35,336 nt of DNA from Hyphomicrobiales bacterium (GCA_021775575.1 JAJFHO010000109.1:1-35336), one strand, 5' to 3'. Counted from the first letter of the stretch, positions 25,124-35,125 are shown. The notes: generated from the sequence alone by a model not told the origin. Translations and numbers: made by a program.

Positions 25124-27064
25124 TTACGACTGCGGCTGCGGCTCCATGCCGCCGGTGTCGGGCTCATCGGTGCCCTTCTTGGGCTTTTTCGCCTTGCCGG
25201 CCGTCGGCACCGCCGAAGGTCCGCCAGGCGACGAGGAATCGACATCGATGTCGCGGACGGGCGGCTTGCCCTTGAGCAAGCCATTGATCTCGTCACCGGA
25301 GAGCGTCTCATATTCAAGCAACCCTTCAGCGATGATGTGCAGCTGCTTGATTTGTTTCTTGAGGATCTTGTTGGCCATCTCATAGCCCTCGTCCACGATC
25401 CGGTGAATCTCTTCGTCGACGATTTTCTGCGTATCGTCGGAGAGATTCTGGGTGCGCGCGACGGAATGGCCGAGGAAGACCTCCTCTTCATTATCGCCAT
25501 AGGCAAGCGGACCGAGCTTTTCCGACATACCATATTGGGTGACCATGGCGCGGGCCATGGAAGTCGCCATCTTGATGTCGGCGGAGGCGCCAGAGGTTAC
25601 TTTCTCATGGCCGAAGATCAACTCCTCCGCGACCCTGCCGCCCATCGCCACCGCCAGATCGGCCTTGAGCTTGGCGCGCGTCACTGAAAGCTGGTCGCGT
25701 TCGGGCAGCCGCATGACCATGCCGAGAGCGCGGCCGCGCGGAATGATCGTCGCCTTGTGGACCGGATCGGAGGCCGACATATGCACCGCGACCAGCGCGT
25801 GCCCGCCCTCATGATAGGCGGTGAGTTTTTTCTCTTCGTCGCTCATCACCATCGAGCGGCGCTCGGCGCCCATCATCACCTTGTCCTTGGCGTCCTCGAA
25901 CTCCTGCTGGGTCACCAGCCGCTTGGAACGGCGGGCGGCCAGCAGGGCCGCTTCATTCTCCAGATTGGCGAGGTCGGCACCGGAAAAGCCGGGCGTACCG
26001 CGCGCGATCACGCGCAGATCGATATCCGGCGCGAGCGGAACCTTGCGAACATGAACCTTGAGGATCTTCTCGCGGCCGATAATGTCGGGACGCGGCACCA
26101 CGACCTGGCGGTCGAAGCGACCGGGCCGGAGCAGCGCCGGGTCGAGCACATCTGGACGGTTGGTCGCGGCTATGAGGATAATCCCTTCATTGGACTCAAA
26201 GCCGTCCATCTCCACCAGCAACTGGTTCAGCGTTTGCTCACGCTCGTCATTGCCGCCGCCAAGACCGGCGCCGCGATGACGGCCGACGGCGTCGATTTCG
26301 TCGATGAAAATGATGCAGGGCGCATTCTTCTTCGCCTGCTCGAACATATCGCGTACGCGGCTCGCACCCACGCCGACGAACATCTCGACAAAGTCGGAGC
26401 CGGAAATGGTGAAGAAGGGCACATTCGCCTCGCCGGCGATAGCGCGCGCCAGAAGCGTCTTACCGGTGCCCGGAGGTCCGACCAGCAGCGCGCCGCGCGG
26501 AATGCGTCCGCCCAGCTTCTGGAATTTCTGGGGGTCTTGCAGGAATTCGACAATCTCCTGCAGATCGTCCTTGGCTTCGTCGACGCCGGCCACATCCTCG
26601 AATGTAACCCGGCCCTGCCGCTCGGTCAGCAGCTTGGCCTTGGATTTGCCGAAGCCCATGGCCCGGCCGCCGCCCGACTGCATTTGCCGCATAAAGAAAA
26701 TCCAAACCGCGATGAGCAGAAGCATCGGGAACCAGGACACCAGGACGTCCATCAGCGAGGGAACATCGTCTTCCGACGGCTTTGCGGTGATCTTGACGCC
26801 CTTGTCATACAGGCGCTGAACCAGCGACGGATCATCTGGCGCGTAGGTCTGGAACGTCGCGCCGTCGGTATAATGTCCGGAAATCTGTTTTCCGGCGATA
26901 GTCACGTCGGTGACCCGGCTGCCGTCGACCTCGCTCAAAAGCTGCGAGAAACTGATCTCGTTGGAGCGCGCGCGCTGGCCCGGACTCTGGAACAGATTGA
27001 ACAAGGCGATCAGCAGCAAGCCGATGATTACCCAGATCGCGAAATTCCTGAAATTTGAATTCAT
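25124..27064 (-). CDS. ftsH: FtsH ATP-dependent zinc metalloprotease, main copy
   Basis: The 646-residue protease is the canonical alphaproteobacterial FtsH. Its first membrane helix is at about 8-24 ([18 protein letters not shown]) and the second at about 105-125. Walker A GPPGTGKT is at 196-203, Walker B IIFIDE at 251-256, RPGRFDR is the second region of homology, and the zinc motif HEGGH is at 418-422. A hydrophilic tail rich in Lys, Pro and Gly follows the peptidase domain. It controls membrane-protein quality and LpxC or regulator turnover in other bacteria. Position between tilS and glmM is the standard one. Residue 369 in [13 protein letters not shown] is Glu where a small hydrophobic residue is usual. 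Confidence 0.97.
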   Translation of the reverse strand: MNSNFRNFAIWVIIGLLLIALFNLFQSPGQRARSNEISFSQLLSEVDGSRVTDVTIAGKQISGHYTDGATFQTYAPDDPSLVQRLYDKGVKITAKPSEDDVPSLMDVLVSWFPMLLLIAVWIFFMRQMQSGGGRAMGFGKSKAKLLTERQGRVTFEDVAGVDEAKDDLQEIVEFLQDPQKFQKLGGRIPRGALLVGPPGTGKTLLARAIAGEANVPFFTISGSDFVEMFVGVGASRVRDMFEQAKKNAPCIIFIDEIDAVGRHRGAGLGGGNDEREQTLNQLLVEMDGFESNEGIILIAATNRPDVLDPALLRPGRFDRQVVVPRPDIIGREKILKVHVRKVPLAPDIDLRVIARGTPGFSGADLANLENEAALLAARRSKRLVTQQEFEDAKDKVMMGAERRSMVMSDEEKKLTAYHEGGHALVAVHMSASDPVHKATIIPRGRALGMVMRLPERDQLSVTRAKLKADLAVAMGGRVAEELIFGHEKVTSGASADIKMATSMARAMVTQYGMSEKLGPLAYGDNEEEVFLGHSVARTQNLSDDTQKIVDEEIHRIVDEGYEMANKILKKQIKQLHIIAEGLLEYETLSGDEINGLLKGKPPVRDIDVDSSSPGGPSAVPTAGKAKKPKKGTDEPDTGGMEPQPQS

Positions 27065-27310
27065 TGATTTCCTCTGGTCGCCGGATATGACCGACAGGTC
27101 CGGCCCGTAAAGTGTCAGCGGGCATACGCGGCGAAAGCGGGGCTCGTCTCAAGCCCTTTCCTTTCTTGCAACATAGGCATGTGCCGCCAGTTTCTCAAGC
27201 CGTGTCACGCTATCGTGCTGCCAATAACATGCCCCGTGCAAAGCTGCCTGGCGAGCTTCAGACGGATAGCGGCAAATTGCGTCAGGAACGAGTTTATTCC
27301 CGCAATGGCA

Positions 27311-28627
27311 TTAACGCGTCGAAATACCGTCGAAAAGATGCGCGCTGACGAAGCTCGCGGCGCATGGCGCGGTCGGCCCGGTTTCGTCGTCAGGGGCATA
27401 AAAGCCGAGCGGCGGGACGGCGACCAGGCGTTCCTCACGCCAGAATGACACGAGCGCCGCCGCCGCACCCGACGGCAACGCCATCGGCCGGCCGGCCCGG
27501 GCCCGCATTTCGCCCATGCCCTTTTGTCCCAGCGCCCGGACCGTGAGGGGAAATCGCGCATCGCACGCCACCGCCACCTTGAAGCGGCGATCCCAGATCG
27601 CTTCCTTGCCTGGTTCAAGCCTGATTTCCCCCAGCCCGCTGCGGCCGGCTTCGCGGACCATCAGAATTTGATTTTTCCGATACACGATCCGGCACCCGGC
27701 CAGCGTTCGCGGCTTCGCACCGCCTTCCCGCAGATGCCGGGTCAGGGCTTCAAGCCTGGTCAGGCTGATCGCCGCCGCACCGCCGCGAACGGCTTCGAGC
27801 GCCTGTTTGACGGCGCGCAGGCCGATTTCCTCCGGCGCGCGCGCAAATGCCGCGTAATCCAATTCGCAATATCCGCTCTGCGACAGCCGCGCATGGCTGC
27901 CGAGAAACACACTAGTGGCCGCATCGAGAGCCTGTCGGGCACGATGCATCCGCCGGGCGGTCCGCGCCAGTCCTTCGCTCGTAAAACCCAATGACTGCAG
28001 CACCGGCATCGCCTTGCGGACCCGCGCGCGCTCGAAACGCTCATCCTCGTTGCTGGGATCAGCAACCCAGTCTACTCCCGCCGCGCCGAGCGTGGCTTCC
28101 AAACGGCTCCGGGGAAGGCTCAGAAAAGGCCGAAACACGGGGAGCCCGGCCCAGTGGCTGACCTCGGCAATAGCGGCAAGCCCGTCCAGACCGCTGCCCC
28201 GGCCCAGGCGCATCAGCAGCGTTTCCGCCTGGTCGTCCAGGTGGTGGGCCGTTACCAGGCAGCCAATCGCGTGAGAATGGGCATATCCGGTCATCAGATC
28301 GTAACGCGCGGCCCGCGCCGCGGCCTGTACGCCGCTTGAAGGCTTGTGACCGGGCCAGCGTAATGTGCGATGCGGCAGGCCGAGCGAGCTTGCCTCGCGC
28401 GCCACGTGCCGGGCCTCCCCGGCGGAATCGGCGCGCAAACCATGATCGACCGTCAATACGCTCAGCGCCGGGGCGTCCGCGCCGGCCAACTGCCGCCAGC
28501 GCCCGGCAAGCAGCATGAGCGCCATGGAGTCGCATCCGCCCGACACCGCCAGGCCCCAATGCGCGCACGCACGCAGCGGGCGAAAGATCGCCTCAAGTTC
28601 GCACTCATGAACGGGTTGGTGTTCCAT
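27311..28627 (-). CDS. tilS: tRNA(Ile)-lysidine synthase
   Basis: TilS modifies the wobble cytidine of tRNA-Ile(CAU) to lysidine with ATP, so that it reads AUA and not AUG. The 438-residue product has the N-type ATP pyrophosphatase P-loop LAVSGGCDSMAL (Ser29-Ser34 core), the TVDHGLR strand-turn, TAHHLDDQAETLLMRLGRGSGLDGL, and the FRPFLSLPRSRLEA region. The C-terminal tRNA-binding part is less conserved. The start MEHQPVHECELEAIF fits the family. An upstream in-frame extension overlaps cpoB in antisense and is rejected. It lies 40 bases downstream of cpoB and 246 bases before ftsH, the order found throughout Alphaproteobacteria. Confidence 0.94.
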   Translation of the reverse strand: MEHQPVHECELEAIFRPLRACAHWGLAVSGGCDSMALMLLAGRWRQLAGADAPALSVLTVDHGLRADSAGEARHVAREASSLGLPHRTLRWPGHKPSSGVQAAARAARYDLMTGYAHSHAIGCLVTAHHLDDQAETLLMRLGRGSGLDGLAAIAEVSHWAGLPVFRPFLSLPRSRLEATLGAAGVDWVADPSNEDERFERARVRKAMPVLQSLGFTSEGLARTARRMHRARQALDAATSVFLGSHARLSQSGYCELDYAAFARAPEEIGLRAVKQALEAVRGGAAAISLTRLEALTRHLREGGAKPRTLAGCRIVYRKNQILMVREAGRSGLGEIRLEPGKEAIWDRRFKVAVACDARFPLTVRALGQKGMGEMRARAGRPMALPSGAAAALVSFWREERLVAVPPLGFYAPDDETGPTAPCAASFVSAHLFDGISTR

Positions 28628-28667
28628 CCGCTTAATATAAGCGCATTTCGGAGATCGGAAAACGCGG

Positions 28668-29714
28668 CTAGCAACCGCTGCGCTGGCGCTCGGAGGTAGC
28701 GCGCTGCTTGAGATGGGCCGGCGCGCGCGGGAATTTGCTCGAAAGCTCTTCGAATGTCGCGCATGCGGCATCCTTTTCGCCAAGCTGATGCAACGCCATG
28801 CCAAGCTTCAGCAGATTTGCCGGCGCTTTGTCGCTGGCGTTGTATTTCTGGTAGCCGGTGAGGAAAGAATCCGCCGCCTGGCGAAACTTCCCGCGCACAT
28901 AATATGTTTCTCCCAGCCAGTATTGGGCGTTTCCGGCCAGCGCATCTTTTGGATATTTCGCCAGAAAATCACGAAACCCCGCTTCGGCTGAATTGAAGTC
29001 GCGCTGGAGAAGCCGATTATAGGCCGCGTCATAGACCGCACGCGTATCGGCGCTGGGGGCTGCGGCCGCCTGCTGCTGCGGGACAATCGGCGCGGTCAGC
29101 GGCTGCTGGAACGGAATGGCGCCCGGCTGGGCGGCGGGTTGCTGCGGCTGGGCCGCCTGCTGCTCCGGTTCGATCTTCACGGTGCCGAAAATTGATTGCC
29201 GCTGTGTCTGCGCCTGCGGTTGCGGCTGCCCCTGGGTCTGCGGTTCCGGCTGGGGCGCGGGTTGCAGCTGGGGCGTTAGCTGTTGCTGGGGGAGCTGTCC
29301 CCCATTCAATGCCGCCTGGATTTGCGTGAGCTGGTTTGTGATCTGCTCCATTTGCCCCGACAGGGCGCTGATCTGGGTTTCGATCACATTGATCCGCTGT
29401 TCGACATCGCCTGACGCCACGCCCGGACCGGGGACCGTCACCTGGGGCGGCACCATTGGCGGCGCGCCGCCGGCGTCGGGCGCGGCCACAGTCCCCTGAT
29501 TCACCAGCGACTGGAGCGTGGCGACCATGGCGTTGAGATCGAATAGCTGCTCCTCAAGCCGTTGCATCCGCTGATCCTGCGCCGCCGGCGCAGCCGCCTG
29601 GGCCTTCGCGGGCTGCTGGGCGCGCACGCTCGCTGGTTGCGCGGCCAAAGCCGCAACGAGGGCCAGAACGCCCAGTAGAGCGCCTCTGATCGGAAACAGG
29701 GTGAAGCGTGCCAT
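28668..29714 (-). CDS. cpoB: Tol-Pal system protein CpoB/YbgF
   Basis: CpoB links outer-membrane constriction by Tol-Pal with peptidoglycan synthesis at the septum. The 348-residue product has a signal peptide (cleavage near 32, VRAQQ). A first coiled coil follows (about 46-73, RMQRLEEQLFDLNAMVATL), then a second (about 103-136, VEQRINVIETQISALSGQM). A long Gln/Pro-rich linker (about 140-220) leads to three TPR repeats (about 225-340, DAAYNRLLQRDFNSAEAGF and on). The two coiled coils and linker are longer than in E. coli CpoB. A free Cys ends the protein. It is between pal and tilS, in the usual tol-pal order. Confidence 0.92.
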   Translation of the reverse strand: MARFTLFPIRGALLGVLALVAALAAQPASVRAQQPAKAQAAAPAAQDQRMQRLEEQLFDLNAMVATLQSLVNQGTVAAPDAGGAPPMVPPQVTVPGPGVASGDVEQRINVIETQISALSGQMEQITNQLTQIQAALNGGQLPQQQLTPQLQPAPQPEPQTQGQPQPQAQTQRQSIFGTVKIEPEQQAAQPQQPAAQPGAIPFQQPLTAPIVPQQQAAAAPSADTRAVYDAAYNRLLQRDFNSAEAGFRDFLAKYPKDALAGNAQYWLGETYYVRGKFRQAADSFLTGYQKYNASDKAPANLLKLGMALHQLGEKDAACATFEELSSKFPRAPAHLKQRATSERQRSGC

Positions 29715-29821
29715 AACGTCAGACAAATGAAGTCCCGAAGATTTCCAGCCATGCAACATAAGTGCGGCCAGTCTTGTTATCCCAGATCGCGCATGTCAAT
29801 GCCTGCGCGCGGCGCAAACCC

Positions 29822-29852
29822 GCCGGACGCCGCGCAAATGCTTGCGTCCGGC
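29822..29852 (-). repeat. 9-bp hairpin between pal and cpoB
   Basis: GCCGGACGC (29822-29830) and GCGTCCGGC (29844-29852) pair around a 13-base loop in the 199-base gap. No T-run follows on either strand, so it may be an RNA stability or processing element within the tol-pal transcript and not a terminator. Confidence 0.4.
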
Positions 29853-29913
29853 CAGAGTCAGACCGCAAATTCGTTGACCAATGGGGCCAAACTTTGATGA
29901 TGCCGAAAGGGCG

Positions 29914-30414
29914 CTAGCTGCCCGGACGCTGCGCCGGCACTGTGACCGCGCGGCGGTTTTGCGACCAGCAGGAAATATCGTTGCACACGGCAACGGGGCG
30001 CTCCTTGCCATATGAGACGGTCCGGATGCGTGAGGGACTGACGCCCAGACCCGCCAGATAGCTGCGCACCGCGCTCGCTCGGCGGCCGCCGAGCGCAATA
30101 TTGTATTCACGCGTGCCGCGTTCGTCGGCGTGTCCCTGGACCGTCACCGTATAGGCGGGATAGCGCGCAAGCCACTGGGCCTGGCCGCGCAGAGTGGTCT
30201 GCGCCTGCCCGGTGAGTTGTGAGCTGTCGGTTGTGAACAATACACGGTCGCCGACAACGGCGGTAAACTCGCCCGGCGTACCGGGCACGACCTGACCGGG
30301 ACCGCCGAGATTGGCCTGGGCCTTGGGTTTCTTTGAACATGCGGCCGTTCCAGCCGCCAGAAGAACAACGCCTGAAAGCACGCAGGCGCGGGCAAAGCCC
30401 CCAGAAGACTTCAT
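29914..30414 (-). CDS. pal: Peptidoglycan-associated lipoprotein Pal
   Basis: Pal is the outer-membrane lipoprotein that binds peptidoglycan and TolB. The 166-residue product has a lipoprotein signal ending AGTAAC, with Cys26 as lipidation site. The lipobox is unusual in having Thr at -3 where Leu/Ile/Val is expected. The OmpA-like domain (about 50-160) contains VLFTTDSSQL, the peptidoglycan-binding VQGHADERGTREYNIALGGRRA, and a Cys pair VCNDISCWSQNRRAVTV. ATG at 30412-30414 starts the signal directly. It is flanked by the small lipoprotein frame and cpoB. Confidence 0.95.
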   Translation of the reverse strand: MKSSGGFARACVLSGVVLLAAGTAACSKKPKAQANLGGPGQVVPGTPGEFTAVVGDRVLFTTDSSQLTGQAQTTLRGQAQWLARYPAYTVTVQGHADERGTREYNIALGGRRASAVRSYLAGLGVSPSRIRTVSYGKERPVAVCNDISCWSQNRRAVTVPAQRPGS

Positions 30415-30671
30415 CAGCTAAACTCCCACTCCACCTTGATATGCGGGATTCAGCCTAGTCCTGAATCCGTTAACGCAACCCTACCGCCGACTCGTGGCGG
30501 CCATGGGGCATCAATGCGGACAGAGTGGGATTTTGCGCAAAAAAAAGATGGGGCTGGATTACCACTTCCCGCTCGCATCAAACGAGAAAGAAACGGTATC
30601 CAGCTTATCCATCTCAAGCGAGAGTCACCCCCCGCCAAACAGGCAATAATTTTTGGTAATCAGTGTCTTGC

Positions 30672-30815
30672 TTAGACACGCACCGCCTGCTCAACCGTGA
30701 CGTCCGCAGAACCGATTTTCATCGGCTTATGCGTAACTTGCTTACGGCAAGCACCCAGCGCAGCCGCGGTGGCCACGATAGAGGCGACAATGATCACGCC
30801 TTTTAAACCCTGCAT
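30672..30815 (-). CDS. Very small predicted lipoprotein
   Basis: A 47-codon frame starts with ATG at 30813-30815, behind a good ribosome-binding site (AGGAGAG). It encodes MQGLKGVIIVASIVATAAAL then GACRKQVTHKPMKIGSADVT and a short end. The first 22 residues form a lipoprotein signal with a proper lipobox LGAC, lipidated at Cys23. The mature peptide is only 25 residues, basic then mixed. I do not recognise it as a named family, though small Rhizobiales lipoproteins with a similar CR(K/R)-PM-K-G pattern exist as far as I know. It lies between pal and tolB, about 220 bases from tolB. Role unknown; a structural lipopeptide or entericidin-like factor are possibilities. Confidence 0.7.
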   Translation of the reverse strand: MQGLKGVIIVASIVATAAALGACRKQVTHKPMKIGSADVTVEQAVRV

Positions 30816-31035
30816 GGTCTTCTCTCCTGTTTTAACGGCAATAGCCATTACCGCGTGTACCCAACCTAGGCCATACAGATCAAGGATTCACTGCATTCCC
30901 GCCGCCAGTTTCTTGCCACATGGTGCGAAAATGCAACGCTGGAACCTTGGTCCACCGGCACTGAAAAATACAGTCTGAGCCAGTTATAAGCAATATGGTT
31001 AACGGCGCGTAAACAGGCTGAGAAAGGCTGACAGG

Positions 31036-32373
31036 TCAGTTGATTAGCGGTGACCAGGCCGGATCCGACCCAAATGACGGTGTGGCCACCGCGCGCTCGT
31101 TATAGCCGGTCAGATCAATGGTATAGAGCCTCGGGCCCCCCGCGGCGCCCGGAGTTTCGCGGAAAAACATCAAAACGCGCCCGTTCGGCGCCCATGTCGG
31201 GCCTTCATTGTGATAGCCCTCGGTCAATATCCGCTCGCCTGAACCATCGGGCCGCATGACGCCGATCAGAAACCGGCCGCCGATTTTCTTTGTGAAAGCG
31301 ATCAAATCGCCGCGTGGCGACCAGACCGGTGTCGAGTAGCGCCCGTCGCCGCGGCTGATCCGCAGCTGCCCGCTGCCATTGGCGTTCATGACATAGATCT
31401 GCTGCGTACCGCTGCGATCCGATTCAAACGCGATCCGGCGCCCGTCCGGCGCGTAGCTCGGCCCGGTATCGATTGCCGGCGTGTTGGTCAGGGCGCTGGT
31501 GCGGCGCGTCCGCAAATCCATCACGTAGATATTCGCGTTGCCGCCTTGCTGGAGGCTCATCACGACCCGGTGTCCGTCCGGCGAAAAGCGGGGCGAAAAG
31601 GTCATGTTGGGAAAATCGCCCACAATCTCCTTCTGCAGCGTCTCGATGTTCAGAAGATAGACACGGGGCCGCCCGCCCTCGTAAGACATGTAGGTGACTT
31701 CCTGGCTGTTGGGGCTGAAGCGCGGCGTCAGAACAAGTGCGCCGCCGCTGGTCAACATCCGTATATTGTGGCCATCCTGGTCCATGATCGCGAGACGCTT
31801 GACCCTTTTGTCCTTGGCCCCGGTCTCGTCCACAAAAACAATGCGGGTGTCGAAATAGCCCTTTTCGCCAGTCAGCCGCTGATAGACGGCGTCGGCGATA
31901 ATATGCCCGATCCGCCGCCAGTTCTTGCCGCGGGTAAAGAATTGCTGTCCCGCCAGCTGGGTCCCGGCCAGCACATCCCAAAGCCGGAATTCGGCCTTGA
32001 GCCGGCCATTTCCCTCCCGCGTCACGCGCCCCACGACCAGCGCCTGCGCGTTGATGACACGCCAGTCGGCGAAACGCGGCGTGCGGCCGGGATCGGTGAT
32101 CTTCTCGATGAATGCGGCCCGGTCGACCGGTGCGAACAGCCCCGAACGCTCGAGATCGGAGAGAATGACACCGGCGATATCCCCGCCCAGCTTTTGCTCG
32201 GTGGCGGTATTGCCCGTGAACGCGGTAATCGCGATCGGCACCGGTTTGAGTGTGCCGCGGGTAATGTCGAGCTCAACGACCGCCGCGGCCGGCCGCGCCA
32301 TCGCCAGCAGCAAGCCGGCAAGCATGAAAATACGCGTCAGACGCGCGCGCGCCGGGCTCATTGGAGAATTCAT
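31036..32373 (-). CDS. tolB: Tol-Pal periplasmic protein TolB
   Basis: TolB is the periplasmic propeller that releases and binds Pal during outer-membrane constriction. The 445-residue product has a signal peptide (cleavage near 31, RPAAA). An N-terminal alpha/beta domain follows ([18 protein letters not shown] to about 160). Then comes a six-bladed beta-propeller of repeated PRFSPDGxx/[27 protein letters not shown] units. The ATG overlaps the tolA stop (ATGA at 32370-32373), so translation is coupled. An alternative start four codons in (MSPARARL) is also possible. The frame is open further upstream, inside tolA antisense frame, without homology. Confidence 0.95.
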   Translation of the reverse strand: MNSPMSPARARLTRIFMLAGLLLAMARPAAAVVELDITRGTLKPVPIAITAFTGNTATEQKLGGDIAGVILSDLERSGLFAPVDRAAFIEKITDPGRTPRFADWRVINAQALVVGRVTREGNGRLKAEFRLWDVLAGTQLAGQQFFTRGKNWRRIGHIIADAVYQRLTGEKGYFDTRIVFVDETGAKDKRVKRLAIMDQDGHNIRMLTSGGALVLTPRFSPNSQEVTYMSYEGGRPRVYLLNIETLQKEIVGDFPNMTFSPRFSPDGHRVVMSLQQGGNANIYVMDLRTRRTSALTNTPAIDTGPSYAPDGRRIAFESDRSGTQQIYVMNANGSGQLRISRGDGRYSTPVWSPRGDLIAFTKKIGGRFLIGVMRPDGSGERILTEGYHNEGPTWAPNGRVLMFFRETPGAAGGPRLYTIDLTGYNERAVATPSFGSDPAWSPLIN

Positions 32374-33293
32374 CCGCCAAACATCTCCCGTGGATCGAAA
32401 TTTAGTATCATGTCCTTCCACAACGCGTATTTCGTCGCCGGAAGCTGATAGGGCTGACACAGCATGACCGCGCGCACGGCGCTGTCGGCAGCGGCCAGGA
32501 AAAACGGCGAACCGCCCCTGTTCACCACTTGCGGCCGGTTGGCGAGCATGCCGTCGCTGTCGAGTTGAAGGCGGAGTTTAACCTTGATCGCGTCCGCGCC
32601 GAGACCGCCGGTCGGTGGACTCCAGCATTGCGAGATGCGCGCCCGGAGCGCGTCGATCTCGCTCAGCGTCATTTGCGCGTCGCGGCCCTGCGCCAGCCCC
32701 TGGGCGGGCTTGGGCGGCAACGGTTTGCGCTCGGGCGCCGCCGGCTGCAGCGCGCCGGAATCGGGCCGCTTGTCCAGCAGCGCGGAAATCCGGTCCGGAT
32801 CGAAGGCCTTTTTCACCGGCTTCTTCGCTTTCGCCACCTTGCGTTCCGGCTTCAGGGCTTCAGTGAATTTCGGTGCGGATGCAGGTTTGCGCAGCGGCAT
32901 CGGCAGCGGCGGTGCCGCTTTTGCCTTTTTTTCCGGTTTTGGTTCGGGCGTCTCGGCCACCGGCTTGGGCGCCGGTTCGCTGGGGCCTCGCGGCTTCGGC
33001 GCGGGCGCCGGCGCCTTCACACGTTTCAGTTTCGTCGGCTCTTTCTTCTTTTCTTTCGCCTTCACCGGTTTCGGCGTCTCGCGCTTTTGCAGGGCGGCCG
33101 TGCGGGTTTTCTCGGCGTCCTTTTTGCCAGCCTTGAGCTGCGAAACCTCGGCCGATGTCACGACCTCGACCGGTATCGGCTGCGCCGCCATGTCCAGATC
33201 GCGCGCGGACGGAAAGACGGCCACGGCCCAGAACAGGATCGCGGCGTGAGCGGAAAGCGAAATGGCAAGGCCCTTGCGCACTGTCGGTCTCAA
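32370..33293 (-). CDS. tolA: Tol-Pal inner-membrane protein TolA
   Basis: TolA transmits proton-motive-force energy from TolQR to the outer membrane. The 307-residue product has a single N-terminal membrane helix (about 8-28, [20 protein letters not shown]). A long Lys/Pro/Ala-rich spacer follows (about 55-200: [30 protein letters not shown]). The C-terminal domain (about 205-307, [20 protein letters not shown]) contains [12 protein letters not shown] and [10 protein letters not shown]. Lacking the long Ala-rich helix of E. coli TolA, it is of the alphaproteobacterial TonB-like type. Its ATG overlaps the tolR stop at 33290-33293. Confidence 0.93.
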   Translation of the reverse strand: MRPTVRKGLAISLSAHAAILFWAVAVFPSARDLDMAAQPIPVEVVTSAEVSQLKAGKKDAEKTRTAALQKRETPKPVKAKEKKKEPTKLKRVKAPAPAPKPRGPSEPAPKPVAETPEPKPEKKAKAAPPLPMPLRKPASAPKFTEALKPERKVAKAKKPVKKAFDPDRISALLDKRPDSGALQPAAPERKPLPPKPAQGLAQGRDAQMTLSEIDALRARISQCWSPPTGGLGADAIKVKLRLQLDSDGMLANRPQVVNRGGSPFFLAAADSAVRAVMLCQPYQLPATKYALWKDMILNFDPREMFGG

Positions 33294-33739
33294 AGCCTGT
33301 CTTCGAGTTCGGTCACCAGTGCAATGCGCCTGAATCCGGCGGCGCTGATCGTACCCATGACCTTCATGACCGCGCCATAGTCGGTCGAGCGGTCGCCGCG
33401 CACGAATATGCGCTGGTCATAACCCGAGCCGGTTATAGCAACGAGTTTTGGCACAATTTCGGCGAGCGGAATTTCTGTTTCCTGCAGGAACACCGCGCCC
33501 TTTCTGGTTACCGTGATCGTCAGCGGCTCCTTGTCGCCGGAAAGCTGCTGCGCCTCGGTCTTGGGCAGATCAATGGGCACACCCACGGTAAGCAGCGGAG
33601 CGGTGACCATGAAAATGATCAGCAGCACCAGCATGACGTCGACAAAAGGCGTCACGTTGATTTCAGCCATTGGCTGATAGCCGGAGCCGAAACGTCCGCG
33701 GCGGCGCCCTTTTCCTGCTCCCATTCCTGCCTGGCCCAT
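33290..33739 (-). CDS. tolR: Tol-Pal inner-membrane protein TolR
   Basis: TolR is an ExbD-like partner in the TolQR proton channel. The 149-residue product has a short basic Gly-rich N-terminus ([12 protein letters not shown]), then the helix [19 protein letters not shown] (about 29-47) with the conserved channel Asp34. The periplasmic domain ends [12 protein letters not shown]. The stop codon overlaps the tolA ATG, and only three bases separate its start from the tolQ stop. Confidence 0.95.
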   Translation of the reverse strand: MGQAGMGAGKGRRRGRFGSGYQPMAEINVTPFVDVMLVLLIIFMVTAPLLTVGVPIDLPKTEAQQLSGDKEPLTITVTRKGAVFLQETEIPLAEIVPKLVAITGSGYDQRIFVRGDRSTDYGAVMKVMGTISAAGFRRIALVTELEDRL

Positions 33740-33742
33740 CGC

Positions 33743-34456
33743 TCAGGTCCTCTGGTCGACCTGACGGGACAGGATGGAGGAAAACTCATCGGCGAACCCC
33801 TCCAGCCGGTGGGCGTGGCGCGACACCTCATTGGTGAACTTGTTGTAGAAAATCACCGCCGGTATCGCCGCCAGCAGACCGAGCGCGGTCGCGAACAGCG
33901 CCTCCGCGATACCCGGCGCCACGACCGCCAGATTTGTGCTCTTGGCGCCGGCAATGGCCTGGAAGCTGGTCATAATGCCCCAGACCGTTCCGAACAGGCC
34001 GACAAAGGGCGCGGTGGAGCCGACGGTCGCCAGGAACAAAAGCCGCCGTTCCAGCCGGTCGACCTCGCGCGACACCGTGACATCGAGCACCCTGTCGATG
34101 CGCATCTGCACGCCCGGCAGCAGCTTTGCGCTGGCCTCGACGCTGCGCTTCCATTCCCGCATCGCGGCGACGAAAAGGGCGGCCATGGACCGGTTGTCCC
34201 GCTGCCCCAGCGCCTGATAGAGCTCCTCCAGCGACTGGCCCGACCAGAACACATTCTCGAATTTGTCGGTTTCGCGCCTTGTGCCGGCCAGCAGCACGAT
34301 CTTCTCAGCGATAATCGCCCAGCTCCAGACCGAGGCGACGAGCAGTCCGATCATGACGATCTGGACGACGATATGGGCTTCCAGGAAAAGGCCGAGCATC
34401 GACAGATCCGTTTCGATGCCGGCGGCGGGTAAAATGGTTACTTCAGGCGGATTCAT
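33743..34456 (-). CDS. tolQ: Tol-Pal inner-membrane protein TolQ
   Basis: TolQ is the MotA/ExbB-like multi-spanning subunit of the TolQR proton channel. The 237-residue product has membrane segments at about 28-50 (IVVQIVMIGLLVASVWSWAI), about 140-165 (LLFLATVGSTAPFVGLFGTV) and about 178-205 (NLAVVAPGIAEALFATALGL). It includes the family signature APFVGLFGTVWGIM. MNPPEVTIL at 34456 was chosen, and the 49-codon upstream extension has no homology. The 186-base gap to ybgC probably contains the operon promoter. Confidence 0.95.
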   Translation of the reverse strand: MNPPEVTILPAAGIETDLSMLGLFLEAHIVVQIVMIGLLVASVWSWAIIAEKIVLLAGTRRETDKFENVFWSGQSLEELYQALGQRDNRSMAALFVAAMREWKRSVEASAKLLPGVQMRIDRVLDVTVSREVDRLERRLLFLATVGSTAPFVGLFGTVWGIMTSFQAIAGAKSTNLAVVAPGIAEALFATALGLLAAIPAVIFYNKFTNEVSRHAHRLEGFADEFSSILSRQVDQRT

Positions 34457-34642
34457 GGGGTTCCCCGCAGTAAGATCCGTTGTTACTCCCCCCGGGTCCC
34501 GCATCGTTCTCTTGTGCGCGGTTTGGGGTTCCAATGTGACAAAATTTGGGCCGGCAACCGCGTCCGGGAGACCATGAAGGCCCTGGGGCCCGCTGACATT
34601 CACGATTGCGGTGCCGGGAATGCCGGATTGTCGTACCGAGAG

Positions 34643-35125
34643 TCAGCTTTCTTGGTTAAGGAAGCGTTCAAGCGCGGAGCGGACGAGGACGCCGAGCCGC
34701 ATCGGTTTGCCGGATTGGGAAACGAGCACCACCTTGACCCGGATGCGCACCAGCAGCGCGGGCCCTCGCATCACTTTCTGCACCAGCGTCAGCGTCGCCC
34801 CGCCAATCTCCTCGCAGGCCGTCACAACTTCCAATATGTCGTCGATCCGCGCCGGTTTAAGGAAGTCGATATCCATATGGCGGACGACGAAGGCGGCCGG
34901 TTCCCCGCCGCCTTGCGCATCGATCAGCTCGCGGTGATGGATGCCGAGCAGGCGGACAAAATCGGAGCGCCCGCGCTCGCAAAAACGCAGATAGCTTGCA
35001 TGATAGACGAGGCCGGAGAAATCGGTGTCCTCAAAATAGACGCGGACGGGCAGGATATGGACCGAACCCTCGATGCGCCCGGCAATGTCGGGCCAGCCCT
35101 TTGCACCGTCCGGTATTTCCGCCAT
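34643..35125 (-). CDS. ybgC: Acyl-CoA thioesterase YbgC (Tol-Pal associated)
   Basis: YbgC is a hot-dog-fold thioesterase conserved at the head of tol-pal clusters. The 160-residue product contains the signature VYFEDTDFSGLVYHASYLRF, with catalytic Asp35 and His42, and ends in a typical hot-dog strand pattern. The ATG at 35123-35125 overlaps the stop of the preceding metallophosphoesterase gene (TGATG), so translation is coupled. A GTG one codon earlier is less likely. Confidence 0.93.
   Translation of the reverse strand: MAEIPDGAKGWPDIAGRIEGSVHILPVRVYFEDTDFSGLVYHASYLRFCERGRSDFVRLLGIHHRELIDAQGGGEPAAFVVRHMDIDFLKPARIDDILEVVTACEEIGGATLTLVQKVMRGPALLVRIRVKVVLVSQSGKPMRLGVLVRSALERFLNQES

Noticed and set aside
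33155-34432. Plus-strand open frame of 425 codons over tolA/tolR/tolQ
   Set aside because: Antisense to three motif-supported genes with coupled starts and stops.
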